64,000 nt of DNA from SSF14 sp037045585 (GTDB taxonomy: Bacteria; Actinomycetota; Acidimicrobiia; Acidimicrobiales; Microtrichaceae), in NCBI GenBank assembly GCA_037045585.1, contig JBAOIR010000076.1, positions 1 through 64,000 of the forward strand, read 5' to 3'. Below, one piece after another: positions 32,789 to 42,581 of the stretch. The notes beneath the pieces are model-generated. The model saw only the letters and a program-made list of their open reading frames with translations. It searched no databases and was not told the origin of the DNA. The first letter of the stretch is position 1, and each line of letters starts with the position of its first letter. The position numbers were made by a program, and so were the translations under genes.

Positions 32789-33940
32789 GTGCCCGTCGGT
32801 TCCGCTCCGACGGCGGCCGCCTGGAATACTGGCGCCATCGAGCCGGACCCTCCACTCCTCGGCGTCTCCACCGTCGACCTCGCCGCAGAGCTCGCCGGGG
32901 AGGACGACGGGCACCCACCACGCCGACGATCGCCGGTCCTGACCCTGGTGGTCCGCGTCCTGCTGAGTGCTGTGATGCTGGCCGTGCTCGTGTGGCGCCT
33001 GCCGGAAGTGCGGTGGAGCGACCTCGGCCCACGATGGCGCTCCGCCTCGGCGGTCTGGCTCGTCGCCGCCGGGCTCACGATGAGCGCGGCGTTCGCCCTC
33101 AGCACGCTCCGTTGGCGGCGGGTCCTGGTCGCCATGCGTCCCGCTCCCCGCTACCGGCGCATGTTGTCGCACTTCCTCGCCGGCCAGTTCGTCTCGAACG
33201 TGCTGCCCACCGCGTTCGGCGGAGACGTCATCCGCGTGAGCCGCCTCGGCCGCGACATCGGCGATCATCCGGCGGCGTTCGCCGTCCGTCACGATCGAGC
33301 GCATGACCGGCTGGCTGGTGCTCCCGCTCATCAGCGGCGTGGCCCTGCTCGCGCAGCCCGACCTGTTGTCGCTCGGCTCGGCGACGGCCCTCGCCGTCGC
33401 GATCGACGGCGGCACGATCGTCGCCCTCGTCGTCGTGCTCCCCGTCGCGTCCAACCGACGCTTGGGGCCTCCGTCGAGACGGTGACGGGATGGCGGCGGT
33501 TCTTCGTCGCGATCCACCTGGGCGTCGACGCCCTGCGCCGAGACCGGCGCGGCAGCCTCGAGGTGATTGCGGCCGGTGCCGCGTTCCAGACGCTGCAGTG
33601 CCTGGCGGTCTGGATGGCCGCCGAAGCGATCGGCCTGCAGGGCCAGGTGACGGTCGGCGTGGCGCTGGCGTTCTTCCCGGCGGCGGCCATCGCTCAGAAC
33701 CTGCCCGTCGGTCTCGGCGGCCTCGGGGTGCGAGAAGGCATCTTCGTGGTGTTCTTCGGCGCCGTCGGGGCGCCACGGGCCCTGTCGATCACCCTCGGAC
33801 TCGTCGTCTACGGGTTGACGATCGTGACGAGCGCCCTCGGAGCTCCCTCCTTCGCCATCGGGAGCCGGACGCCGGTTCGCAGAATCCTCACACCGGGGAT
33901 GTCACACCGCCCCTCGGCGGGTCATAGATTGGGCTCCTGA
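32789..33940 (+). CDS. YbhN/LPG-synthase-type integral membrane protein, two compensating frameshifts
   Basis: About 383 residues in the lysylphosphatidylglycerol synthetase transmembrane (UPF0104/YbhN) family. Landmarks are LSHFLAGQFVSNVLPTAFGG with DVIRVSRLGRDIGD, and later FFPAAAIAQNLPVGLGGLGVREG. Between about 33283 and 33470 the protein continues in another frame (MTGWLVLPLISGVALLAQPD), then returns. Two single-base indels of opposite effect are therefore present, the second in a GGGG run. These proteins are lipid-handling or flippase-like membrane proteins. The start is uncertain: GTG 32789 includes an acidic N-terminal tail, while GTG 32948 starts at the first helix. Confidence 0.78.
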   Translation: MPVGSAPTAAAWNTGAIEPDPPLLGVSTVDLAAELAGEDDGHPPRRRSPVLTLVVRVLLSAVMLAVLVWRLPEVRWSDLGPRWRSASAVWLVAAGLTMSAAFALSTLRWRRVLVAMRPAPRYRRMLSHFLAGQFVSNVLPTAFGGDVIRVSRLGRDIGDHPAAFAVRHDRAHDRLAGAPAHQRRGPARAARPVVARLGDGPRRRDRRRHDRRPRRRAPRRVQPTLGASVETVTGWRRFFVAIHLGVDALRRDRRGSLEVIAAGAAFQTLQCLAVWMAAEAIGLQGQVTVGVALAFFPAAAIAQNLPVGLGGLGVREGIFVVFFGAVGAPRALSITLGLVVYGLTIVTSALGAPSFAIGSRTPVRRILTPGMSHRPSAGHRLGS

Positions 33941-33966
33941 CCCAAAGGCGGAGGTACCTCTCCCTC

Positions 33967-35819
33967 ATGCTCCTGGACAACATCGACGGCCCCGCGGACC
34001 TCCGCCGGCTCGACTATCCAGCGCTCGACCAGCTCGCCGACGAGATCCGGACCGTCGTCGTCGACGCCGTCAACGAGCCAACGGCGGGCACCTCGGCTCC
34101 AACCTCGGCGCGGTCGAGCTGACGCTGGCGCTGCACCGGGTGTTCGACTCCCCGAACGACATCATCCTGTGGGACACCGGCCACCAGGCCTACGTGCACA
34201 AGCTCGTCACCGGCCGCCGTCGACGAGTTCGATTCGCTCCGCCAGCCCGGGCGGGCTGTCGGGGTACCCCAGCCGCACCGAGTCGGCACACGACTGGATC
34301 GAGAACTCCCACGCATCGACCGTGCTGTCCTACGCCCACGGACTCGCCACGGCTCAGCAGCCTCGCCGGCGAGCCCAAGCGCCAGATCGTCGCGGTGATC
34401 GGTGACGGCTCCATGACGGGCGGCATGGCCTTCGAGGGCCTCAACAACCTCGGCCACTCCGGTCGCAACGTGATCATCGTCCTGAACGACAACGGTCGCT
34501 CCTACGCGCCGACCGTCTCGCGGCTCGGCGAGAGCCTCGTCGCGGCTCCGTTCCAACCCGACGTACCGGCGCCAGCCAGGCGCGCCTCGAGAAGGTCCTC
34601 GGCGACCTGCCGATGGTCGGCGACCTACCTCGAACGAGGCGGTCGACGCCGCGAAGGCCGCGGTGCGCGAGATCTTCGAACCGCCGGCGTTCTTCGAGAA
34701 CCTCGGCGTGCGGTACGTCGGCCCGTTCGACGGTCACGACATCGCCGGGCTCGAGCGGGCGCTCCGCAACGGCCAAGCGATCGACGGCCCCGTCGTCGTG
34801 CACGTCCTCACCCAGAAGGGCCGGGGCTACGCGCCCGCCGAGAACGACCAGGTCAAGGACCTGCACGACATGGGCGAGGTCAAGCCCGGCTCGTACACCG
34901 CCGCGTTCACCGAGGCGATGCTCAAGGAGGGCGAGCGCCGCCCGGAGCTCGTCGCGATCACCGCGGCCATGCCCGACTCCACCGGCCTGCTCCCGTTCGG
35001 CGAGCGGTTCCCCGGGCGCTCATCGACGTCGGCATCGCCGAGCAGCACGCCGTCACGTCGGCCGCGGGGATGGCCATGGGCGGCCTCCGCCCCGTGTTCG
35101 CCGTGTACTCCACCTTCCTGACCCGGGCGATCGACCAGGTCAACCTCGACGTCGGCCTCCACGACCAGCCCGTGGTGTTCGCCCTCGACCGTGCCGGCAT
35201 CACCGGCGACGACGGCGCGTCGCACCACGGCGTGCTGGACATGGTGCTGCTCACCAAGGTGCCCGGCATGACGGTCTTCGCCCCGTCGTCGTACCGCGAG
35301 GTCGGTCAGATGTTGTCCGACGCCCTCGACCTGTGCACCGGGCCCCGTCGCGATCCGGTTCCCGAAGACGATGCCGCCGACGACCGAGCCGGGCGACACC
35401 GGGTCGGGGCTCACGGGCCGCAAGGTCGCGACGGGCGACGAGTCTGCATCATCGGCGTGGGCAAGATGCTCGACGCCTGCGAGCGGCGGCCGACCGGCTG
35501 GCCGAGTCAGGGACGTCGGTGACCGTCTGGGACCCCCGGGTCGTCAAGCCGCTCGACCCGGACATGCTGGCCGACGCGGCCCGTCACCGCCTGGTCGTCA
35601 CCATCGAGGACGGGCTGCGCGATGGCGGCGTCGGGTCGGCGATCGCCGACGCACTGCGCGACCTCGCTCCGGTCCAGGGCCCGTCGGTCCGCGTGCTCGG
35701 TGTGCCGTCGGCGTACCTGCAGCCACGACAAGCCCGATCAGCTCCTGGCCGGCCTCGGCCTCAACGCCGACGGTGTCGTCGCCGAGATCTCCGCCTGGCA
35801 GCTCACCGCACTGAGCTGA
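33967..35819 (+). pseudogene. dxs: 1-deoxy-D-xylulose-5-phosphate synthase, multiply frameshifted
   Basis: DXS condenses pyruvate and glyceraldehyde 3-phosphate in the first step of the MEP isoprenoid route, using thiamine diphosphate. Pieces of a normal, colinear DXS occur in all three frames: GGHLGSNLGAVELTLALHRV, ILWDTGHQAYVHK, GLSGYPSRTES, VIGDGSMTGGMAFEGLNNLG, VRYVGPFDGHD, FIDVGIAEQHAVTSAAGMA, DRAGITGDDGASHHG and VTIEDGLRDGGVGSAIADAL. Joins fall near 34078, 34215, 34248, 34352, 34553, 34575, 34625, 35018, 35345, 35440, 35485 and 35722. All are single-base slips, with no stop codon inside the correct frame. Selection still visible at the protein level suggests sequence error rather than a true pseudogene. 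Confidence 0.88.
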
Positions 35820-35822
35820 GCC

Positions 35823-35857
35823 GCCGAGACGCGACAGAGCCCGGAGGCCGTCTCGGC
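35823..35857. terminator. Hairpin downstream of dxs
   Basis: GCCGAGACG (35823-35831) pairs with CGTCTCGGC (35849-35857), a 9-bp perfect stem starting 3 bp after the dxs stop. An overlapping alternative stem (CCCGGAGGC with GCCTCCCGGG) is also possible. It lies between the convergent dxs and nfuA genes and has no U tract. Confidence 0.5.
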
Positions 35858-35984
35858 GCCTCCCGGGCACTACCCCCGTGGCGCACCCACTTGGCCTACA
35901 GGAAGCGGGGCCATCGGCCAGGCCGAGTCCAGCGGAGCGATCGTAGGGAGCGCACGCCCGTGCCAGCGAACGTGGCCGAGGCCG

Positions 35985-36743
35985 TTACTTATAGAACGGG
36001 TTCTCGCCGGCTTGGTGGTCGGTGGCGTCGATGACGTCGAACACGTCGGGAACCAGGTCCTTGATCTGACGCTTGATGCCCTCGGCGAGCGTGACCGCGC
36101 TGGCCGAACAGCCCTGGCAGCCGCCGCCCATCTTCACGTAGACGTTGTTCGACTCGTCGACGCCGACCAGGCTGGCGAACCCGCCGTGGGCAGCGAGGCT
36201 GGGGTTGATGGCCTGCTCGAGGAGCTGCTCGACCTGCTCGGCGATCGTGCCCTCGAGGTCGAGGTCGATGCCGGCGAGCGGGTCGGGACGGTTGGGGTTG
36301 CGGATGACGAGGCCGCCCTGACCGGCCGTGCGGGGCAGGTCGAGCACGGAGCCCCGGAGCTTCTCGACCGTCTCGGCCGGGACGATCACGGTGACGCCGC
36401 TGGCCTCGATGAGTTGGTCGTCGGCGACGGCGTTGCTGATCTCGTCGAAGCTCAGGTCGTACGTGTACTCCGAGCCGCGTGACCCGGTGATCTCGATCCG
36501 GAGACCCAGTTCGTCGGGGTTGTCCTCGCCGGCGCGGATGTTCAGCACCGTCTCGAGGGCCGCCTCGGTGATCTCGATCACCGGCAGATCGTTGGCGAAG
36601 GGACTGACGACGGAGCCGGCAGCGAAGGGACTGACGACGGAGCCGGCAGCGAACGGACTGACGACAGGGTCGACAGCGCCGGAACTGGCGACGGGCTCGG
36701 CGGGGGCAGAACCGGATCCAATGGTTTCGGTGTCAGCAGACAC
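35985..36743 (-). CDS. nfuA: NfuA-type iron-sulfur cluster carrier (NifU C-terminal domain)
   Basis: 252 residues. A disordered N-terminus contains three copies of VVSPFA. A degenerate A-type (HesB-like) domain without its cysteines follows (about residues 50-150). The NifU domain comes last, with the cluster-binding CxxC in KMGGGCQGCSASAVTLAEGI (about residues 203-222). The protein would carry and deliver Fe-S clusters in the cytoplasm, for example to radical-SAM enzymes such as MoaA. The gene is intact although it sits between the two most frameshifted genes of the window. Confidence 0.92.
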   Translation of the reverse strand: MSADTETIGSGSAPAEPVASSGAVDPVVSPFAAGSVVSPFAAGSVVSPFANDLPVIEITEAALETVLNIRAGEDNPDELGLRIEITGSRGSEYTYDLSFDEISNAVADDQLIEASGVTVIVPAETVEKLRGSVLDLPRTAGQGGLVIRNPNRPDPLAGIDLDLEGTIAEQVEQLLEQAINPSLAAHGGFASLVGVDESNNVYVKMGGGCQGCSASAVTLAEGIKRQIKDLVPDVFDVIDATDHQAGENPFYK

Positions 36744-36869
36744 AGGTACTCCTCGACTGAGTGGCCACGGAGAAGGGCCGGGATTCAGGGTAGCAAGCGC
36801 CTCCCGACGGGAGGAAACAGGCGCGAGCTCCTCGATGTTCCCCGCCGACCGATGCCGGACGAGCCCGAG

Positions 36870-38736
36870 CTAACCCCGGAGGAGCGCCGCGGTGCGCCCG
36901 TCGAGCCATGCGTCGAGCACGCGGAGACCGAGATCGGGTTCATGAACTCGAGGTGCGTGAGGAAGGGTTTGAGGATGTTGCCGTACAGCTCCCCCGTCGG
37001 CACCTGGCCGTACCCTCGCCCGTCGGTCGGCATCGTCGAAGACCGGGACGACGCGAGCCACGACGGGATCGGACCCGCCTGGCGACCGACGAGCGGCAGG
37101 TCCAGGAGCGAGATCATTCGTTCGGTGCTGGTGTTGGGAACGATGCCGTCATCGACGGCGTACGACAGGAAGATCGGGGTGCCCCGCTGCCGGATGCGAT
37201 CGAGGTAGTAGGTGTTGTCGGCCCGGTCGAGCAGGTTCTGGGCAAAGAAGGTCAACACGTGGGTCTCGCCGTAGGGCGCTCCGGTCGGCACGATTCCCCG
37301 GAACATCTCCCACACCAGCGAGTGGAACAGCGTGTCGATGATTCCCGATCCGGGGACCTGCAGGAATGCTCCCTCGACTTCGGGGGCGAGCGCGAGGGAG
37401 CGTCACGCCCAGCACGCCGCCGAGCGAGGTGCCTTCGTAGAGAACGTGGCCGACGTCGAGATCGGCCACACCGTCGCCGCCGGTGCCGGCGAGCCCAGTT
37501 GCGGGGCAGGACGTCGAGCGAGCCCAGGTGCACCTTGATGGCGAGGAGCAGCGACAGCTGGTCGAGCTCGCCCTGGAGCAGCAGCGACTCGACCCGTCCC
37601 AAGAGGGACGGGTAAGCGAGGTCGATGATGTGACCCCCTTCGTTGATACGGGACCCGTGGTTGGGAACGTCGATCCCGATCGTGGCGTAGCCCTTCGCAG
37701 GCCACGTTCTCGCCGGCCACGACGAGCATCGACTCCTTCATCACCGTGATGCCGTGCCCGTACATGATCACCGGAGCGCCCCCGGTGGCGGCCGAGCGTT
37801 CCGGAAGCACTGCCATGAAGTCGACCCACAACTCGTGGCCGACGGCGGTGCCGTCGCGGGAGATGACTCCCACGGCGTCGCGGAAGTCGGTGATGCGAAC
37901 CTGCCCGAGAGGGCGGCGGCCCCACCGATGAGCGACGGGCGCACCTCGACGTTTCGGATCGGATGATCGTCGGCGCGGACGAGACCGGCGAGACGGTCCA
38001 CATCGGCGACGATCGACTGCTCGGTGCGGACGACGAACGACGTCGCGGTGAGGTAGTCGTCCCACGGGATCGAGGGCTCGACACGCGCAGCGACGGCACG
38101 GGTGGCCGGCGACGCCTGCTCCAGCGACGGCGACGCGTGCGCCGGAGTGCCGTCGAGGGCGGTCACGCCGCGTCGCAGGGCAGCGAAGATCTGGTGCCCG
38201 TACGCGAACTTCACCGCCGGCCACACGAGCACGAGATTGTGCGACCCCCCGCTCGTCGGCGAGGTAGCTCGACACCTCGGCGCGGACCGGGACCCGCTCC
38301 CCCGTGGTGGCATCGACGACACGGACGAGCTCGCCGCCATCCGCAGGCACGCTGCCGACGCCGAGCGCGTCGGGCAGTTGGAAGACGATCGGGGTGAGCG
38401 GCGAGAACCCGTCGGCGCCGATCAATGCCTCCTGGGTCTCGTCACGGGACCCAGTTGGTCGAGCACGTCTCGCGAGATCGAGTTGGGCGGCACCTCGAGC
38501 CGGATCCCGGTCGCTGTCGAAGCGTCGGGGATCTGCCAACGATCCGACGGAAACGGCAGGGCGCACGAGAAGGACGGGGCGCCGCACGTCGACGGCTCCG
38601 AACGAGGGGGCGCTGCGACTCCTCCGAACAGAGGATCAGGGCCGACACAGCCGACCAACGAGACGGTGAGGAGCGCGCCGACGGCCGCGGCGCCGAGCCG
38701 CGGCCGTCGAAACGATGTCGTTCGGATGTCCCCCAT
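36870..38736 (-). pseudogene. Lipoprotein alpha/beta hydrolase (lipase-like), multiply frameshifted
   Basis: The start ATG at 38736 gives a lipoprotein signal (LGAAAVGALLTVSLVGC). The opening CALPFPSDRWQIPD and the later order of segments match the lipoprotein hydrolase at 40343-42516, so the two are paralogues. Catalytic landmarks are MYGHGITVMKES (oxyanion side), YEGTSLGGVLG (nucleophile Ser) and SYAVDDGIVP (Asp). The pieces are spread over all frames, with joins near 38450, 38250 (in a run of six identical bases), 37905, 37698, 37503, 37395, 37050, 37025 and 36935. The likely true end is RVLDAWLDGRTAALLRG at 36870. It is either a decaying duplicate or badly sequenced. Confidence 0.72.
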
Positions 38737-38803
38737 AGGCCGCTGAGCGTACACCTCGGCCGGCGACGGAGGGAAGTGCGGGGGTGGTTCTTCCCGGCGT
38801 CGT

Positions 38804-39250
38804 TCAGACGGTGCCGGGCGGGGGCGGCGGTGCCACGGAGCCCGGAGGCGGCGGCGGAGCGACCGCGGGAGCAGGGGGCGGAGGCGGGGGCGGGGGCGGG
38901 GGCGGGACGGAGCCAGCGGGAGCCGGGGGCGGCGGCGGGACCGAAGCGGCACCCGGCGCCGGTGGAGCAACCGCTGCCGCAGCGGCCCCGGGGGGCGGCG
39001 GGCCGGTGGTCGTGCCACCGGTGGCGAGGCGCCCGCCCGCCTGTTGCTCGAGTCCTCGGAGCCGTTCGACGAGCTGGGCGATCTCGCCCTCGGTCCGCTC
39101 ATCGGCACGGCCCTGCTCGCGCTCGAAGACCTTCGCTCCGAGATCGCGGAACAGCGGCTCCGCCTCCCGATTGGGGTTGGGGCCGTCGAGCCCCTGCACC
39201 GCTTGCTCGGCCTTGGCGGCGAGCTCCTTTGCCTTGTCCATGAATCCCAT
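38804..39250 (-). CDS. Small protein with charged helical N-terminus and Pro/Ala-rich tail
   Basis: 148 residues from the ATG at 39250 (GGAG six bases upstream). Residues 1-75 are amphipathic and highly charged (FMDKAKELAAKAEQAVQGLD and GEIAQLVERLRGLEQQAGG). The second half is almost only Pro, Ala, Gly and Val, including an uninterrupted run of eleven prolines. There is no signal peptide. No family is recognised. The DNA of the tail is strongly G-biased on the plus strand and is a risk for sequencing slips. Confidence 0.65.
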   Translation of the reverse strand: MGFMDKAKELAAKAEQAVQGLDGPNPNREAEPLFRDLGAKVFEREQGRADERTEGEIAQLVERLRGLEQQAGGRLATGGTTTGPPPPGAAAAAVAPPAPGAASVPPPPPAPAGSVPPPPPPPPPPPAPAVAPPPPPGSVAPPPPPGTV

Positions 39251-39331
39251 CGAGGCTCCTTCGTCCTCCCGGGCAGCGCACCCGGGCCGTCGCGGCTCCA
39301 GGGTAGAGGTCGCACTTGTAACGTGGTCATC

Positions 39332-40045
39332 ATGTCTGACACCTCCCCGGTCTCCACGACCGTCGACGGCGATGTGGCCGTCATCACGCTCGACGACGGC
39401 AAGGCGAACGCCATCTCCTTCGAGGTCCTCGACGGCCTCAACGCCGCGCTCGACGCTGCGTTCTCGAGCGCCAAGGCCATTGCGCTCATCGGACGCGAGG
39501 GCAAGTTCTCGGCCGGGTTCAACCTCAAGATCATGACCGGCGACATCGCCGACGCCCGCCGCCTCCTCGGCGGCGGTGCCGAGTTGGGCATCAAGATCCT
39601 CGAGGCCCCGATCCCGCTGGTGCTCGGCGTCACCGGGCACGCCCTGGCGATGGGGGGCATCCTCACGACCACCGCCGACTACCGGGTCGGTGCCGCGGGC
39701 GACTACAAGCTCGGCCTCAACGAAGTGGCGATCGGCATGCCCGTTCCGAAGTTCGCCGTCGAGCTGACCCGCGACCGCCTGGCCAAGAAGTGGTTCACCC
39801 GGTGCGTCCAGCACGCCGAGCTCTGCTCACCCGAGCAGGCCGTCGACGCCGGCTTCCTCGACGAGGTCGTCCCGCTCGCCGACGTGCGCGACCGCGCCGT
39901 CGCCGTCGCACAACGACTCGCCGACACCGTGCACCCCAAGCCGTTCCGGATGACGCGAACCACGATGCGGGGAGCACTCGCCGCCGACCTCCGCGAGTCG
40001 CTCGCCGAGGACCTCGCCCTGTTCGACGTCGCTACGCCGTCATGA
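39332..40045 (+). CDS. Enoyl-CoA hydratase/isomerase family protein
   Basis: 237 residues with a crotonase fold. The oxyanion-hole segments GKFSAGFNL (about residue 55) and GHALAMGGILTTTADYRVG (about 99), and the Glu in LNEVAIGMPVP (about 129), are visible. It has only one obvious catalytic acid, so hydratase or isomerase activity is not certain. The stop overlaps the glutaredoxin ATG (ATGA), so the pair is translationally coupled. Confidence 0.9.
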   Translation: MSDTSPVSTTVDGDVAVITLDDGKANAISFEVLDGLNAALDAAFSSAKAIALIGREGKFSAGFNLKIMTGDIADARRLLGGGAELGIKILEAPIPLVLGVTGHALAMGGILTTTADYRVGAAGDYKLGLNEVAIGMPVPKFAVELTRDRLAKKWFTRCVQHAELCSPEQAVDAGFLDEVVPLADVRDRAVAVAQRLADTVHPKPFRMTRTTMRGALAADLRESLAEDLALFDVATPS

Positions 40046-40323
40046 CCGACGAGCCGGCCGGCATCACCTTCTACTGGCGGCCCGGCTGCGGGTTCTGTGC
40101 CCGCCTCGAACGGGCGCTGGTGAAGGCCGACATCCCGCTCGAACGCCACAACATCTGGGACGACCCCGCCGCTGCCGCTGCAGTGCGATCGATCGCCCGT
40201 GGCAACGAGACGGTGCCGACGCTCGTCATCGGTCCCGTGGGCATGGTCAACCCGTCGCCCCGAGAGGTGGTCGACACGATGCGCGAGCACACTCCCGACC
40301 TCCTGCCCGAGGCGCTCCGCTGA
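40042..40323 (+). CDS. Glutaredoxin/mycoredoxin-like protein
   Basis: 93 residues with a thioredoxin fold. The redox site is RPGCGFCARLE (CGFC, about residues 16-19), and the cis-Pro region is NETVPTLVIG (about 55-64). Actinobacterial members of this type (mycoredoxins) reduce mycothiol mixed disulfides. The gene starts inside the stop codon of the crotonase gene and should be made with it. Confidence 0.9.
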   Translation: MTDEPAGITFYWRPGCGFCARLERALVKADIPLERHNIWDDPAAAAAVRSIARGNETVPTLVIGPVGMVNPSPREVVDTMREHTPDLLPEALR

Positions 40324-40342
40324 GCGACGTCCACCCCGACCT

Positions 40343-42516
40343 TCAGTAGTCGAGGAGCTTGCGGTGCACCACGCGGTGCACGGTTGCGCGTTGCACGTGT
40401 CCTCGATACGACCGTCGGGCCGGAGGAACAGGTCCTTCTGGAGGATCGACTCGGGCGCGCGACGGGGGTCCTCGTGCGAATCGGCGCACTCGGTGTCCCG
40501 CTCACGGTCGTCCTCGGAGAGCGTCGAACAGGCGGCAGCGAACTCCGGTGACGCGGCCGGCGTGATGTTGCCCGGTGGCGGAGGAAGGGTGCCGCTGTCC
40601 CAGTAGACGAGCACCGACTTGTCGGTCGGGAACTCGGTTTGCACCTGCAGCCCGTAGAACGGCTTGGCATCGGGGTGGCGGCCGTCGGCCAGCGCCGGAC
40701 CTCGAACGACCGCGCCGATCGTCCGCGCTTCCATCTCGGCGGCAACGGTCGCGACCTGATGGTCCCCGAAGCCGACGTGGAGGAGCACCTGGTGTTCCGG
40801 TGTGCCGTCGTAGGGGTCGTCGGTCATGTGCTGTGCGTAGCCGTTGGTCTCGCCGCGGTCCCAGAGCATCGACAGGATCGGGTAGATCAGTGCTTGGTCG
40901 ATGGGGTCGGGATACGCACCGCGGAGCACGTTGAAGTACGTGTTGAAGTCGACGCTGCGGGAGAGCAGCAACGCGTAGTCCATGCCCGGGACACCGAGCA
41001 CCGCCTTGGTCCACTCGGTCGAGACCGCCGTGGCAGCGCCGCCCATGATGCCGCCCTGACTGTTGCCGTCGTAGTACACCTCGGCGCGGTCGATGATGCT
41101 CGTTCCGCCCGTGTTGAGGAATGCCTCGTTCGACGAGAACCCTCCGTCGGCCTTCATCACCCGCGCCAGGAACAGGGAGTTGAGGATGCCCTGCTGGCTG
41201 CGATCGGGAAGGCTGGGGAACTTCGACAGGTCGTTGAGGATGGCGACCGCGTTGCCGACGTCGCCCTCGCTCATGCCGATCCAGTCGGTGGCGCAGTACA
41301 TCATGTCGTTGGTCGATGCGATCTTCGCGACCTGCGAGTTCTCCGCCTCGCCGGCGCCACCGAGCAGACCGTGTCCGTACACGACCGGCCGCGTGGTGCC
41401 GCCCGCCCCGTCGAGCGCGACGGTCGGGATCTGGCACGTGAAGTTCGCGGCGTAGTCGTACCCGGCGTAACTCGGAACGCTGTCGTCCTCGGCGCCGGTC
41501 AAGCGGGAACCCGGCTCGGCCGCGCCCGTGAGGTACGACGGCACGTCGAAGGTGCCGATGACCCGGCGACCGATGCCGTCGGGGAGGTCGTCGGTGACCA
41601 CCTCGTTCACGGTGAACCGCGGTGCGGCCGTGCCGAGGCGTTCGAACGCGTCGTCCCGCATCGTCAACAGACGCTCGGACAGATTTCGCTCCGAGGCAAC
41701 CGTGAAGTCCCACGCTGCGTACAGCGTCGAGCGATCCGCCCCGAGCCCGGCCGCCGCCTCGAACAGCTCCTCCATGTCCGGCCGACGCTCCTCGACGATG
41801 TCGAGCTCGGTGGTCAGATGGTCGCGGTACACGCGGAACCCGAGGGACGCTTCGAGCGGTGTCCCCGAGGAGTCCACCAGCGCGCCCAGCACGACCCCGA
41901 TGCGGTGACCCTCGGGCAGCGCTGCGGCGGGCCGGACGATCAGCAACTGCTGTCCCGCCGGCGCGTTGGAATCGAGCTCGACCCAGTGGGCGAGCCGTTC
42001 GCCGGTATCGAGGTCGATGACGATCGTGGGGGACGACTCCTCCATCGACTGACCGATGTCCCCGATCGGCGGGGCCTCACTGGCGGCCAGGTCGACGTCG
42101 GGAGCGCTCACCAACATGGGGGTACCGGGGCTGAAGCCGTCGTTGCGGTTCCACTCCGTCACGTCCAACGTGCTGCCGCTGGTGTTGGCCAACTGTCCTT
42201 CGGGCAGATGGACCCGCAGCTTCGTGTCCGTCGAATCGGCTGCCTCGGTGAACCGGTTGCTCGGGAAGGGCAGCAGGCACCGCGTGGTGTCGATCTCGTC
42301 GCACGAACCGTCGCCGACATCGGTGGCGAGCTGTGCCGCGTCCGCCGCCGCGATCGGCGTCGCCTGCGGGGCCGTGACCGTGGTGGTCGTGGCAGCGGCG
42401 TCCTCGGGAGCGTCGTCGTCGGAGCACCCCACGGTCACCGCTGCGACCAGGAGGGCGGCGCACACCGTCCGGGCCACGGCCGCCCGGCGCGTCGATCGAA
42501 CCAGCACTCTCCCCAT
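40343..42516 (-). CDS. Lipoprotein alpha/beta hydrolase (lipase-like), C-terminal frameshift
   Basis: About 725 residues. The lipoprotein signal ends in the lipobox VTVGC, then a Thr/Ala linker and CLLPFPSNRFTEA, which is shared with the broken paralogue 1.6 kb downstream. Catalytic landmarks are VVYGHGLLGGAGEA (oxyanion side) and YYDGNSQGGIMGG (nucleophile Ser, about residue 475). The open frame runs on to 39703, antisense to the glutaredoxin and crotonase genes. A one-base change near 40368 instead gives a natural ending VVHRKLLDY followed by TGA at 40343. It is probably a surface esterase or lipase. A similar N-terminal layout is seen in bacterial virulence-factor-type lipases. Confidence 0.75.
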
Positions 42517-42581
42517 CGAATCCCCCCGGATCCTCGACGGCGATCGCTGAGATCGCCGGTGAACCGCCCGAGACTACGTGG

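Noticed and set aside
33967..35819. Programmed frameshifting in dxs
   Set aside because: About twelve slips in both directions without slippery heptamers or a fixed spacing cannot be programmed.
39703..40342. C-terminal 214 codons of the lipoprotein hydrolase frame
   Set aside because: They are antisense to the glutaredoxin and crotonase genes and lack protein character. A slip near 40368 explains the overrun.
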